This document shows positions 18,393-27,152 of a DNA stretch of 64,000 nucleotides, one piece after another. Made by a program: the position numbers and the translations under genes. Where the stretch lies: NCBI RefSeq assembly GCF_000764185.1, contig NZ_JQEC01000074.1, positions 1 through 64,000 on the forward strand, written 5' to 3'. The stretch is from Colwellia psychrerythraea (GTDB lineage Bacteria > Pseudomonadota > Gammaproteobacteria > Enterobacterales > Alteromonadaceae). Position 1 is the first letter of the stretch, and every line of letters begins with the position of its first letter. The notes below the pieces were generated by a model. The model was not told the DNA's origin. It was given only the letters and a program-made list of their open reading frames with translations, and did no database searches.

Positions 18393-19229
18393 ATGGAATT
18401 GAAGTTAAAATTGCCAACTTTAATTGAGTTAAATAAATCAACGTCCACCACCAATGTATTTTGTTTACATACCATGGGTGGCGGAATTAATGTTTATAAT
18501 GGGTTTGCTGAAAAAATGTCGGAAGAAGCTAAATTTTATGGATTGGAAGAGCCATTAATTTATGATGATTTTGAATACAGTTCTCTTCCTGAATTAGCTG
18601 AATATCATGTGGATACGATAAAAGCGGTACAAGAAACAGGTCCATATACTTTAATTGGCTATTGTTCAGGAGGGCCAATTGCTTATGAAGTAGCTTATCA
18701 GTTGTCGTTGGCTGGTGAACAAATAAATAAATTAGTAATAATTGGTTCGAAGCTTCTTTCAAGCCTGATGGGATCGAACAGTGATGAAAAAGAGCGTTAT
18801 TTATTTATTAAAGATTATTTATTGCTCAAATATATGCTTAATCTAGAACGACTTGATTGGCCATTGTTGGAAGATCATAAGTTAAAATTTGTGATTGATT
18901 CCATTATTAATGAGATTAAGCAACAACAAGGAAATGAATTTATCAAGGATGAGAAATGGGTTCGTAAAGGAATAAAAGCATTGTACTTTATGCGTAATGC
19001 CTTAAAAAAACATTCTGTTTCAGGCTCTTCATTTGATGTGGTTTTGTTTGATCGTTATATAGCACCAGAATTTAATAATAGGATGATGCCATGGTTTGAT
19101 TGGGACAATATTACCTCGGGAGAGCTCGATGTTATTAAAGGGGTAAAATTAAAAAATCAAGATGACGATATTAATCAACCACCCTACCTTGATAAAACAG
19201 TTAACCAGTTGAAAATAAGGCTGTTTTAA
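18393..19229 (+). CDS. Stand-alone type I-like thioesterase, Cys nucleophile, catalytic His not visible
   Basis: A 278-residue alpha/beta hydrolase resembling the TE domains that end NRPS proteins (VFCLHTMGGGINVYNGF, then GPYTLIGYCSGGPIAYEVA). ATG 18393 is preferred over the upstream ATG 18369 because AGAGGAGAAG lies 5-14 bases before it. The nucleophile elbow reads GYCSGG, with Cys in place of Ser. The region after TSGELDV, where TE domains carry the catalytic His before a Pro, reads KLKNQDDDINQPP and has no His. Either this enzyme uses another base or it is inactive. It sits alone behind a terminator and may have been split from the end of the truncated fourth NRPS protein. Its place in the cluster suggests product release, but the missing His makes that uncertain. 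Confidence 0.8.
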   Translation: MELKLKLPTLIELNKSTSTTNVFCLHTMGGGINVYNGFAEKMSEEAKFYGLEEPLIYDDFEYSSLPELAEYHVDTIKAVQETGPYTLIGYCSGGPIAYEVAYQLSLAGEQINKLVIIGSKLLSSLMGSNSDEKERYLFIKDYLLLKYMLNLERLDWPLLEDHKLKFVIDSIINEIKQQQGNEFIKDEKWVRKGIKALYFMRNALKKHSVSGSSFDVVLFDRYIAPEFNNRMMPWFDWDNITSGELDVIKGVKLKNQDDDINQPPYLDKTVNQLKIRLF

Positions 19230-19301
19230 TTAGATATTATACCAAGTTGTAAACATGTCATTATTGAAAATACTTACTACAAATTATTATATGAATTCTA
19301 A

Positions 19302-19758
19302 ATGATATTATCTGATGTTGAGATACCATGGATTCAAGATATTGATTCTGTAACGGTTAACTCTTTGGAAGAAGCAAATGGCATTAAATTATTGTTGAAC
19401 GTAGGGGAGTGATAATTATCAGCATGGGCAGAGAAAAATGTCACTCATATTCAACGATTACTTAAACAAAATGGAGCATTATTAACCCGGGGGCTAAAAA
19501 GAAATAGCTCCAAACAATTTGGTAATTTGCTTGAGTCTTTATTTGGTTCTCCGTTGTTGCAGTATAATTACCTTCTACCCCAGAACAGGTCTCAGAGGTA
19601 ATGTTTATACGGCTACTGAGTATGCTGCAGAGGAAGTGATACCTCAGCACAATGAAAATGCTTACTCAAAAATCTGGCCCAATAGTATTGGCTTTTTATG
19701 TCTGTTGCCGAGCCAAACCGGAGGGGCAACAGCGATCAGTGATTCAAGGTATATTTAC
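19302..19758 (+). pseudogene. SyrP-like TauD/TfdA hydroxylase, N-terminal half (broken)
   Basis: Translation from ATG 19302 gives MILSDVEIPWIQDID and so on, with double stops TGA TAA at 19410-19415. It continues as AWAEKNVTHIQRLLKQNGAL and LFGSPLLQYNY, then a shift near 19572 changes to the other frame: RTGLRGNVYTATEY, PQHNENAYSKIWPNS, GGATAISDSRYIY. This is the N-terminal half of the Fe(II)/2-oxoglutarate hydroxylase family containing SyrP. HNE holds the first two metal ligands. Homology ends exactly where the permease fragment begins. The missing C-terminal half is at about 27435-28014. It cannot make a working enzyme. Confidence 0.8.
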
Positions 19759-19975
19759 TGATTCTGCTAAACTTTTGGCTTATGGATGGGCAATTAGTAT
19801 TATGATACCTATTGCTCTATATATGTATTTAACCCAAAAGATGAATTATGATATTTCGATTGAGGTTTCGGCTTTGGTTGTAACATTTATTCTTATTTCA
19901 CTTACGTCATTTATAGCGTGTTTTATACCATTAAGGAGAATTGTTAAGTCGCAACCTATTAACGCATTAAAATAA
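19755..19975 (+). pseudogene. 3' fragment of an exporter permease gene (second copy)
   Basis: About 220 bases, nearly identical to 32242-32462, the end of the MacB-like permease gene. They encode TDSAK, AYGWAISIM, LYMYLTQKMNYDISIEV and end QPINALK, where the intact copy has the same last seven residues. Differences are scattered and become denser near the end, so the copies have diverged rather than being freshly duplicated. There is no promoter and no 5' part. In both copies a type II thioesterase gene follows. Confidence 0.85.
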
Positions 19976-20091
19976 ACTAATACTAGTTGATAGTCTTAGG
20001 CCTCTTGCTCTTTGGGACATAGGGTCTGCTGTCTGTCCTTTAGGATGATTGATGATTGAAAAATTATAACAAATAAAAGAGTAAAAAAATT

Positions 20092-20829
20092 TTGAATACT
20101 GATGAAAAAACAACACTGATTTGTCTGCCATTTGCAGGTGCCGGAACTTCATTTTTTAATGAGTGGATTGAACTTTCAGACAATATTACTATTGAGGCGA
20201 TTGGGCTCCCAGGCAGAGAAAAGCGCTTTATTGAACCGGTTTATACTGATGTTCGTTTAGCTGCTGAAGGTATTTGTAGAGAATTATTATCTAATAATGA
20301 TATTGACTTGGACAACCCGATTGTTTTATTTGGGCATAGCCTTGGCGCTGTACTGGCCTTTGAAGTAGCTCAGTGTTTACTTAAGCTGAATTTTCCCTTG
20401 ATGTCCCTTATTGTGAGTGGTTCACCAGATCCATGGACGCCACGAACGCAAAAAGCGACAGGGTTGGATGATGATGCTTTCATTGAAAAAGTGTTCGAAT
20501 TTTCAGAATATAAGCATGAAGCACTGGAAAATGAAATGATGCGAGAGCTGATTATGCCGGCTTTAAGGGCTGATGTTGAAATGCATGAATCTTATATTGC
20601 TGAAAAAAATGCCTGTATTGATGTACCTATCGTCGTTCTACGAGGTGATAAGGATAATTTGGTTAGTTCAGAGCAAGTTCAAAATTGGCGCCATGCAACC
20701 AGTCAATCAATTGAGTATAAAGAAATGAATGGTGCTCACATGTTTTTTGTTGACCAAGCTAAAGAACTATTATCTTTAATTGAACAAACAACACAGTCAG
20801 AAAATTTATTAGAAGAGGGAATATTTTGA
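20092..20829 (+). CDS. Type II thioesterase
   Basis: A 245-residue alpha/beta hydrolase of the external editing thioesterase family, which removes wrong or stalled groups from carrier proteins. Visible: LICLPFAGAGTSFFNEW at the start, nucleophile motif FGHSLGA near residue 84, LRGDKD for the Asp region, and NGAHMFF carrying the catalytic His near residue 220. Length is typical. No in-frame ATG is usable; the start is TTG 20092, with AAAGAG about 10 bases upstream and an in-frame TAA at 20074. The stop overlaps the next start as TTGA. It lies in the segment that splits the SyrP-like gene. Confidence 0.9.
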   Translation: MNTDEKTTLICLPFAGAGTSFFNEWIELSDNITIEAIGLPGREKRFIEPVYTDVRLAAEGICRELLSNNDIDLDNPIVLFGHSLGAVLAFEVAQCLLKLNFPLMSLIVSGSPDPWTPRTQKATGLDDDAFIEKVFEFSEYKHEALENEMMRELIMPALRADVEMHESYIAEKNACIDVPIVVLRGDKDNLVSSEQVQNWRHATSQSIEYKEMNGAHMFFVDQAKELLSLIEQTTQSENLLEEGIF

Positions 20830-21650
20830 GCCTTCAGGGAAAAGTAGCTGTTATTACTGGTGCGGCTCGTGGTCTTGGTCGTGCCAGTGCAATAGAGTTT
20901 GCTAAAAATGGCGCAGACTTAGTAATAATTGATATTTGTGAAAATATAGATTCAGTACCTTATGTTTTGGGTTCGTTAAGCCAGCTGGATTATACCGGGC
21001 AACTATGTAAAGAACTTGGCTCAACTGTTCAGGTTTGTAAAGTTGACATCCGCAGTATGGACCAAATAGAGCAGGCTATAGATAGTGGCATCGCAAGATT
21101 TGGTAAAATTGATATTTTACTTAATAATGCAGGAATTGCCGCACCTTCGGGCAAAATTGTTCATGAGGTTACTGAAGAGCAATGGCAGGTAATGATTGAT
21201 ATTGACCTCAATGGTGCCTGGCGAATGATTAAGGCAGTTGGTAAACATATGGCTGAGCAGCGGACGGGTAGCATTATCAATATCGCCTCTACTGCCGGAG
21301 TGGTTGGATATCGTCATTTCTCAGGATATGTTGCTGCCAAGCATGGCATTATTGGATTGACCAAAGCAGTCGCGCTTGATTATGCACCGCTAAAAATCAA
21401 GGTAAATGCGATATGTCCAGGTTCGGTAAGAGATTCAAAAGAAGTAGAAGGTATCATGTTGTCTGAAATTGCTCGCGCACTAGAGGTGCAAGTCAGTGAA
21501 CATGAAGCAACTTTTGTTCAGGCGCAACCGATGAATGAATTGGTAGAACCACAAGATATTGCCGATGCTGCTGTTTGGTTGGCATCTGATGCCAGTCCGA
21601 GAATGACAGGGAGTGTTATTACAGTGGATGGCGGATTTTCAGTTAAATAA
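20826..21650 (+). CDS. SDR family NAD(P)-dependent oxidoreductase
   Basis: A 274-residue short-chain dehydrogenase: TGAARGLG cofactor loop near residue 12, NNAG near 95, catalytic Ser in NIASTAG, YVAAK near 165, and a C-terminal TGSVITVDGG. The insert after the second strand (DICENIDSVPY) resembles the subfamily known as mycofactocin-coupled or carveol-dehydrogenase-like SDRs. No mycofactocin genes are visible, so that link is only by sequence. TTG 20826 is the start: it overlaps the thioesterase stop, has AGAGGGA just upstream and yields the expected MSLQGKVAVITG beginning. It lies before the Thr-activating NRPS gene, so oxidation of a carrier-bound hydroxyl is plausible but unproven. Confidence 0.9.
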   Translation: MSLQGKVAVITGAARGLGRASAIEFAKNGADLVIIDICENIDSVPYVLGSLSQLDYTGQLCKELGSTVQVCKVDIRSMDQIEQAIDSGIARFGKIDILLNNAGIAAPSGKIVHEVTEEQWQVMIDIDLNGAWRMIKAVGKHMAEQRTGSIINIASTAGVVGYRHFSGYVAAKHGIIGLTKAVALDYAPLKIKVNAICPGSVRDSKEVEGIMLSEIARALEVQVSEHEATFVQAQPMNELVEPQDIADAAVWLASDASPRMTGSVITVDGGFSVK

Positions 21651-21658
21651 AATAGGCT

Positions 21659-21766
21659 ATGACCCGAATAATCGACTTTTATTCTATCGAGGGATTAATC
21701 CCCGAAACATTGTTTTTTGAGTATCAGTCTCAGCCAAATCGACAAGTCAATGGAATTAATGAATGA
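21659..21766 (+). CDS. Possible 35-residue small ORF overlapping the Thr NRPS start
   Basis: An ATG nine bases after the SDR stop opens a 35-codon frame (MTRIIDFYSIEGLIPETLFF and on) whose TGA overlaps the next gene's ATG as ATGA. The tight packing fits a real coupled gene. Against this, I see no good RBS and recognise no family. It could also be a decayed remnant. Confidence 0.25.
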   Translation: MTRIIDFYSIEGLIPETLFFEYQSQPNRQVNGINE

Positions 21767-24702
21767 GTAGTATCAAATCATCTAGATCTATTAGTAACAA
21801 TGTTGCAGCAAATTCACATGCAATCTGCGCGAGAATAAATCAATCAGCCAATGCAATTGAACAGCGTTGGCAACAACTGCTAGTACAATTGCAAATTCAA
21901 CACAGTGCGATATCATATGTGTCTTCAAAATTATGGATAGAATCTATAGCTGATGTAGCTGATTCTGGCTTGGCGAAAGCAAGCGTATCAAAAGAATTTA
22001 ATCGTCCAATTTATAACAGCGATCTTGGTGTTAGAGCGACTCTGTTGGTTTATGGGAATGGGCTTTCCGATTTGATTGTAGTTGCTGATAAATCAATTTT
22101 TGATAAAGCAGCATTAGTGGCGATAGTAAATAGTCTAGTTTGTAATGGTATAGTTTTAGAGGGAAATTCAACGTTACAGGCTCAGCCATTGTCAGTAACA
22201 GATTTTGATTTCTTTTATGCGATGCCTGGTTTTGAAGCGATAAATACAGGAGTTGAATGTGTCGAACTATCTAATTTAGCAGATATCAATAGATTATTAG
22301 CCGTTTTAGGTTATGTTTTATCTGTATTTGAGCTAGATAATGAAAAATCAGTGTCATTTTTTCAATGTGATAACACCAATAGAAGATCATTTGACAGCAA
22401 GGATAAGTACAGACCCCTTGCATTAAATGTCAATGATCAAGATGGATTGTATACTTTATCCACAAATGTTGATGTTCAAATGGGTGTAAATTCTGTTAAA
22501 GACTCAATAAATGAATTGGCAGATAGCAAAGTTAGTATTCTCTGGGATTGCAATGAAGCTGAACTCACGCATGAGATCATGAACTGGTATTATCTGCCTT
22601 GTTTGGGACCATTGACTCCCTTGACATTTATCATTACGAAAAATGCTCACAATACATTATCATTGCTTTTGATGTTTAATAAACAATTATTTTGCCATAA
22701 ATTAATTAAACGAATGCTCTGCTTTCTGGGTCGTATTGCGAGTAAAGCAGAGGAAGAAACAGCCTGTTTTTTACGTCATAGCGGTTTATTGAGTGCATGT
22801 GAAGAAAAAATTATTGCCGAGTTGGGTAGGAATGAGATCAGGCTAGATAAGCCAATTAGTATTAATGAAAGAATATTCCAGCTGGCTAAAAACCAACCTG
22901 AAAGAGTAGCACTTTGCTATGGAGATAACCAGCTTACCTATCGGGAACTTGATGATAAAGCGAATCAGATCGCACATGCATTGCTTGAAAAGAGCGTTGT
23001 TAAAGGAGACCATATCGGAATTTGTTTGTCTCGATCGTTTGATATGGTTGTTTCTATGCTGGCCATCCTCAAAGTAGGGGCGGTTTATGTACCTATAGAT
23101 CCAACCTACCCCCTTGAGCGAATTGCATTTACCTGTATTGATGGAAATTTGAAATTTTTAATCAGTGAATTAACTGAAATAAACCAAGTAGAACCAGCTA
23201 GATTGATTGCCAGTGAATCTTTTTTCCAAGATTGTCGTAGCTATAGTACAGCTCCACCAGCGGTTGCAAATTTGAGTGTAGATGATGCTGCCTATATTAT
23301 ATATACGTCAGGGTCAACAGGTAAGCCCAAAGGTGTAGTGATCCCGCATAGTAACCTTAGTCATTTGGTCAATTCGACTACGGATGATTTTCAATTTAAT
23401 AATGAAGATGTTTGGACCCTATTTCATTCCACTGCTTTTGACTTTTCAGTTTGGGAGATTTGGGGATGTTTACTGACAGGGGCAAAATTGGTGATTGTGC
23501 CTTATTGGACAAGTCGCAGTGTTAATGAATTTATCAATTTATTACGAGATAAAAAAGTGACTGTACTAAATCAAACACCATCAGCCTTTGTTTCATTGAT
23601 TAAGGAAGAAGTAAGTAACCCTATAGGTGATAACCTACGCTTGGTTATATTTGGAGGAGAAGCACTTGATACTAAAGCTTTATTGCCTTGGTTGGATCGT
23701 TATCCTGAAACCCAGTGCCGGTTGATTAATATGTATGGTATTACTGAAACCACTATTCACGTAACTTCAGAAAATATAACCCGACATCATGCTGTTACCG
23801 CTTCCTCCTCTGTGGGTAAGGCACTATCTGGATGGGATGTATATGTACTTGATGATAATCAAAAAATGCAGCCGCCGGGTGTTAGCGGTGAAATTTATGT
23901 AGGTGGTGTTGGTGTTGCAATAAAATATCACAATAAAACTCAACTGACATCTGAACGTTTTGTTGAGAACCCGTTCCATCGAGGTATCATGTATAAAAGT
24001 GGTGATAAAGGCATAATGTTGGAAGACGGTAATTTGTTACATATGGGGAGGTTAGATGATCAGATTAAACTGCGAGGTTTTAGAATCGAATTAGGAGAGA
24101 TAAGAAATACTCTGTTATCGCTAGAGGGGGTCACGGCAGCAGCTGTTAAATTTAGTCAGTCAGATCCTACAGATCAAGCCAGTGCAAGATTAGACACCTA
24201 TGTAATGTTGGAAAGAATATCTATTGACGATGTAATAAGACATGCTAAGAGATACTTGCCCGATCACATGCAATCAGTGAGCTACCAGCAAGTGTCCGAA
24301 ATGCCGCTGACACCAAATGGTAAACTCGATCTTAAGAGAATAGATCAGATGGTTATTCCAGTGTATAAAGCTAAGGGCATTAGCAAAAGCACTAAGAGTC
24401 GAACCCATTTTGAAGGTGATACTGAAAAAAAGGTCAATGCAGACGCATCAAGAGAAAAATCTATTGAACAGAAATTGACCGAAATTTGGCAAGAAGTTTT
24501 GACTCAACCCGTTAGTGCCCACGATAACTTTTTTGATTTAGGTGGTAATTCGCTTTATGCGATAAGAATTTCTACAGCAATGGAAAAAATTGGTTTATCG
24601 TCTATACACTTACGAGATATATATATTCATCAAACGATACATAATTTGATTAATTGTAGTAATGTCATTACCAATAGAGTAGTCGAAACAATTACAGAGT
24701 GA
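21763..24702 (+). CDS. NRPS: degenerate C-like region - A (Thr) - PCP
   Basis: A 979-residue protein. Residues 1-365 look like a decayed condensation domain: the site corresponding to HHxxxDG reads DKSIFDK near residue 111. The A domain spans about 380-855 with A3 YTSGSTGKPKG near 515, A4 FDFSVWEIW, A5 NMYGITETT near 656 and A8 GRLDDQIKLRGFRIE. The code read by eye, DFWNIGMIHK, differs by one residue from the threonine code I know (DFWNIGMVHK). The PCP serine is in DLGGNSLYA near 929. It has no TubC docking domain and no acidic tail, so it does not plug into the main line in the same way and may supply threonine in trans. It follows a type II thioesterase and an SDR, which may modify or proofread the Thr-PCP. 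GGA lies about 10 bases before the ATG. Confidence 0.92.
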   Translation: MSSIKSSRSISNNVAANSHAICARINQSANAIEQRWQQLLVQLQIQHSAISYVSSKLWIESIADVADSGLAKASVSKEFNRPIYNSDLGVRATLLVYGNGLSDLIVVADKSIFDKAALVAIVNSLVCNGIVLEGNSTLQAQPLSVTDFDFFYAMPGFEAINTGVECVELSNLADINRLLAVLGYVLSVFELDNEKSVSFFQCDNTNRRSFDSKDKYRPLALNVNDQDGLYTLSTNVDVQMGVNSVKDSINELADSKVSILWDCNEAELTHEIMNWYYLPCLGPLTPLTFIITKNAHNTLSLLLMFNKQLFCHKLIKRMLCFLGRIASKAEEETACFLRHSGLLSACEEKIIAELGRNEIRLDKPISINERIFQLAKNQPERVALCYGDNQLTYRELDDKANQIAHALLEKSVVKGDHIGICLSRSFDMVVSMLAILKVGAVYVPIDPTYPLERIAFTCIDGNLKFLISELTEINQVEPARLIASESFFQDCRSYSTAPPAVANLSVDDAAYIIYTSGSTGKPKGVVIPHSNLSHLVNSTTDDFQFNNEDVWTLFHSTAFDFSVWEIWGCLLTGAKLVIVPYWTSRSVNEFINLLRDKKVTVLNQTPSAFVSLIKEEVSNPIGDNLRLVIFGGEALDTKALLPWLDRYPETQCRLINMYGITETTIHVTSENITRHHAVTASSSVGKALSGWDVYVLDDNQKMQPPGVSGEIYVGGVGVAIKYHNKTQLTSERFVENPFHRGIMYKSGDKGIMLEDGNLLHMGRLDDQIKLRGFRIELGEIRNTLLSLEGVTAAAVKFSQSDPTDQASARLDTYVMLERISIDDVIRHAKRYLPDHMQSVSYQQVSEMPLTPNGKLDLKRIDQMVIPVYKAKGISKSTKSRTHFEGDTEKKVNADASREKSIEQKLTEIWQEVLTQPVSAHDNFFDLGGNSLYAIRISTAMEKIGLSSIHLRDIYIHQTIHNLINCSNVITNRVVETITE

Positions 24703-24745
24703 AGTAAGTTGAAGATAATTTGGCCATATAACATTAAGTAAAGTT

Positions 24746-24862
24746 GACGTGCGGTTCCAAGGTGAAGCGCGGTTTGGACAACAAAATACAACCACTCGTT
24801 TGTGGGCTGAAATGGGTAGTCGCCAAGAGCCGTAAGGCAACAGCAATTTCAAAAAAATCAAC
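24746..24862 (+). mobile_element. IS630-family transposase fragment
   Basis: The translation reads DVRFQGEARFGQQNTTTRLW then AEMGSR, and after the loss of one base RAVRQQQF. This is the conserved EARFGQQ block of IS630-type transposases. Only about 40 codons remain, with a frameshift, and homology stops abruptly at about 24862. Confidence 0.75.
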
Positions 24863-25180
24863 TCGGACATCCATTGTTATTTGAGCATTACTTTGAAGGG
24901 GAAGTAGGGTGGTGCTATTATTTTTATGTGAGAGGATTTAACAATGTCCTAGTTGATTTACGTCAAAACACGCTAATCAATCAAAGCGCTTGATTGACCA
25001 ATAGCTGGCTTAAGTGCGATCTCTATTTGAGAAGCTATCTTTGGCTCTATGATATTTACGCGAACCCATTGTCAAATCTATTAAGCGAGCTCAACGGTCC
25101 TCTACCCGTTACTGACTAAACGGGTGGATTTTTACTTCGTTTATTGCATTTTTGTTGTATGAACTCTTTTTAACAGAGAG
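24863..25180. other. Intergenic, no gene recognised
   Basis: One frame continues from the IS630 remnant to a TGA near 25000 (QLGHPLLFEHYFEGEVGW and on), but I recognise no family. A short inverted repeat, ACCCGTT / AACGGGT, lies near 25107-25128, next to the IS110 remnant. No coding gene is supported. Confidence 0.5.
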
Positions 25181-25645
25181 TTAGCCTGCTTTGTATTCTG
25201 TACCTTGGGTTAGCATAGCGAAAGCTGTTCTCACTGTTTTATTCGCTAACGCCACGACCGAACATTTTTACCGCGACGCTCCACCAACGCTTTAAGCTAA
25301 ATATTCTTTTGTGTTTTGCTTCTCGTTTGACCACGTGGCGTATTGTTGCCGTCGCCCCACAAACCAGCTGACTTCTTAGCAAACTATTTTTATATTTTGT
25401 CTTACCGTGGCAACTAACTTTACTGAAACTAAACGGGCATCATGACCTGCTTATATCGCTTTTTGCTTCCAGTAGTTAGAAGTACTGCAGGCTTCAAATA
25501 TTATTGTTGATAGCTTATTTTTGAAAAGCTACACAAGAAACTCATCCGGTGTTATTTCAATATTCGAATGCACCTTTTTGCTTCGACAAGTACAAACCGG
25601 GATAGCTTCTTTTGCTAAATCAATACCAACTCTAGTACTATGCAT
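25181..25645 (-). mobile_element. IS110-family transposase remnant
   Basis: On the minus strand an ATG at 25645 opens MHSTRVGIDLAKEAIPVC. After a stop the frame resumes as FEACSTSNYWKQKAI and GHDARLVSVKLV, and it ends VVALANKTVRTAFAMLTQG followed by TEYKAG and TAA at 25181. These are the N-terminal, middle and C-terminal landmarks of IS110 (DEDD) transposases. Stops, shifts and a large internal loss make it inactive. Confidence 0.75.
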
Positions 25646-25985
25646 ATAGGATTCTTTAATATATTTGTGTAGGAACTTTTATATTACCCTACACCTCTGG
25701 TGTGTTGGGGAGCCCAATTATCTATTGGGATTGAAAGTAACGAAGTATTGGATATTTAGGCCATTTGAAAATGATCATTTTCTTAGTGTCATTGGTATCA
25801 GGAGGGCTGAAAAAAAGAATCGGTAATTGCGCTATTTAGTCTATGACCGAAAAGGTATAAATAACATTTAAACCTTTTCTTCCTTCGTTGCATCTCACTT
25901 AGTTATAATCAAAATCCTCGCTAAGTGGTCAATATACTCATTCAGTTGGTATGAATATAATAATAACATATATGGAGATAACCCA
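25646..25985. other. Intergenic, upstream of the truncated DUF4097 copy
   Basis: No gene is recognised. The last 40 bases share ATAATAACATATATGGAGAT with the leader of the intact DUF4097 gene, so this part is the 5' end of a direct duplication and carries the same RBS. Confidence 0.5.
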
Positions 25986-26165
25986 ATGTTAAATACGAAA
26001 AATACTTTTAAATGTGCCCCAATAGTACTGTTATTAATGGCTGGAGGTTTACAAGCGAAAACCATCAATGACGAGTTTACTGTTGCCAATGGTAGATTAC
26101 TGAAAATTGTTACCAATGTCGATGCAATTGATATTGATACACACACGAAAGAAACTGTATACTAG
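25986..26165 (+). pseudogene. Truncated duplicate of the DUF4097 gene
   Basis: 59 codons from ATG 25986 to TAG 26163-26165, aligned codon for codon with the first 57 or so of the gene at 26370 (shared GGLQAK, LLKIVT and IDIDTHTKET). The copy then breaks off with VY and a stop. The RBS region is also copied. It may still be translated as a short secreted peptide, but it lacks every repeat of the full protein. Confidence 0.75.
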
Positions 26166-26369
26166 TTCACTTGGTATGAGTATTATACTCATAATCATTC
26201 AAACGGCTCGTTTTTATAAGTCAAAAAGTTTCATCTATTGAGTTGCATTCAATTCTAATAACCAGTTATTAGTCAATCATGCGCCTTGTAGCTAAAAATT
26301 TTAGCCATTTTAAAATTCATGTAGTTTGAATGGTCACGAGTATATAATAACATATATGGAGATAAGCCA

Positions 26370-27152
26370 ATGTTTAATACGAAAAATGCTTTTAAATATG
26401 CCCCAATAGCACGGTTGCTAATGTCTGGAGGTTTACAAGCGAAAATCATTAATGAGGAGTTTACTGTTTCCAACGGTGGCTTACTGAAAATTGTTACCGA
26501 TGTCGGTGAAATTGATATTGATACACACACGAAAGAAACGGTATTGATTACAGTAGAGATTACCGGCAAAAATAAAGATGATATGAAGGTTAGCTTCCAA
26601 AATAACGGTGACAATGTCAGCATTAAAGGTGACTTTGACTGTAGTATGCTTGGTTTAGGTAATAAACATGTAAGAGTTACTTATAAAATTACTTTGCCAC
26701 CAAGCTATGATGTCGACCTTGATACCAACGGTGGTTCGATTAACATCGAGAACCTAAAAGGTAAAGTTGATGCGTATACCTCAGGTGGTGCTATTTCTTT
26801 AGAAGATATTAAAGGTGATGTTGATATTAAAACTTCTGGTGGTAGTCTGGTTCTTGATAACATCATTGGAAAAATTGATGGTCATACTTCAGGTGGTAGC
26901 ATTAAACTTAAATTACCGAAAAAACCAACTAAAAATAATAAGGTAAAAACCTCAGGTGGCTCCATTACTGCTTATTTAGCAAGAGATGTTGCGGTAAACC
27001 TTTCCGCTACATCCAGTGGTGGTCATCTATCGAGTGAATTTGCTGTTAAAGGAAAAACGACTAAACGTGGAATTGTAGGCACTATCAATGGCGGCGGCCC
27101 GAAACTTATATTAGAAACCCGTGGCGGAAGTGTTCGCATTAAAGAGATATAA
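26370..27152 (+). CDS. DUF4097-type beta-strand repeat protein, probably exported
   Basis: 260 residues. The N-terminus has a weak signal-peptide-like stretch (PIARLLMSGGLQA, cut possible before KIINEEF). The body is a right-handed repeat with recurring TSGGSI/TSGGAI units near residues 140-240, spaced about 20 residues apart, typical of the DUF4097 (putative adhesin) family. Function in this family is unclear. GGAGATAA lies 7 bases upstream of ATG. It sits between IS debris and the exporter genes and has a truncated copy just upstream. I see nothing that ties it to peptide synthesis. Confidence 0.8.
   Translation: MFNTKNAFKYAPIARLLMSGGLQAKIINEEFTVSNGGLLKIVTDVGEIDIDTHTKETVLITVEITGKNKDDMKVSFQNNGDNVSIKGDFDCSMLGLGNKHVRVTYKITLPPSYDVDLDTNGGSINIENLKGKVDAYTSGGAISLEDIKGDVDIKTSGGSLVLDNIIGKIDGHTSGGSIKLKLPKKPTKNNKVKTSGGSITAYLARDVAVNLSATSSGGHLSSEFAVKGKTTKRGIVGTINGGGPKLILETRGGSVRIKEI

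Noticed and set aside
21691-21702. Palindrome GGGATTAATCCC as a terminator between SDR and Thr NRPS
   Set aside because: The stem is short with no loop room and the T-run is 10 bases away; close spacing of the genes suggests read-through.
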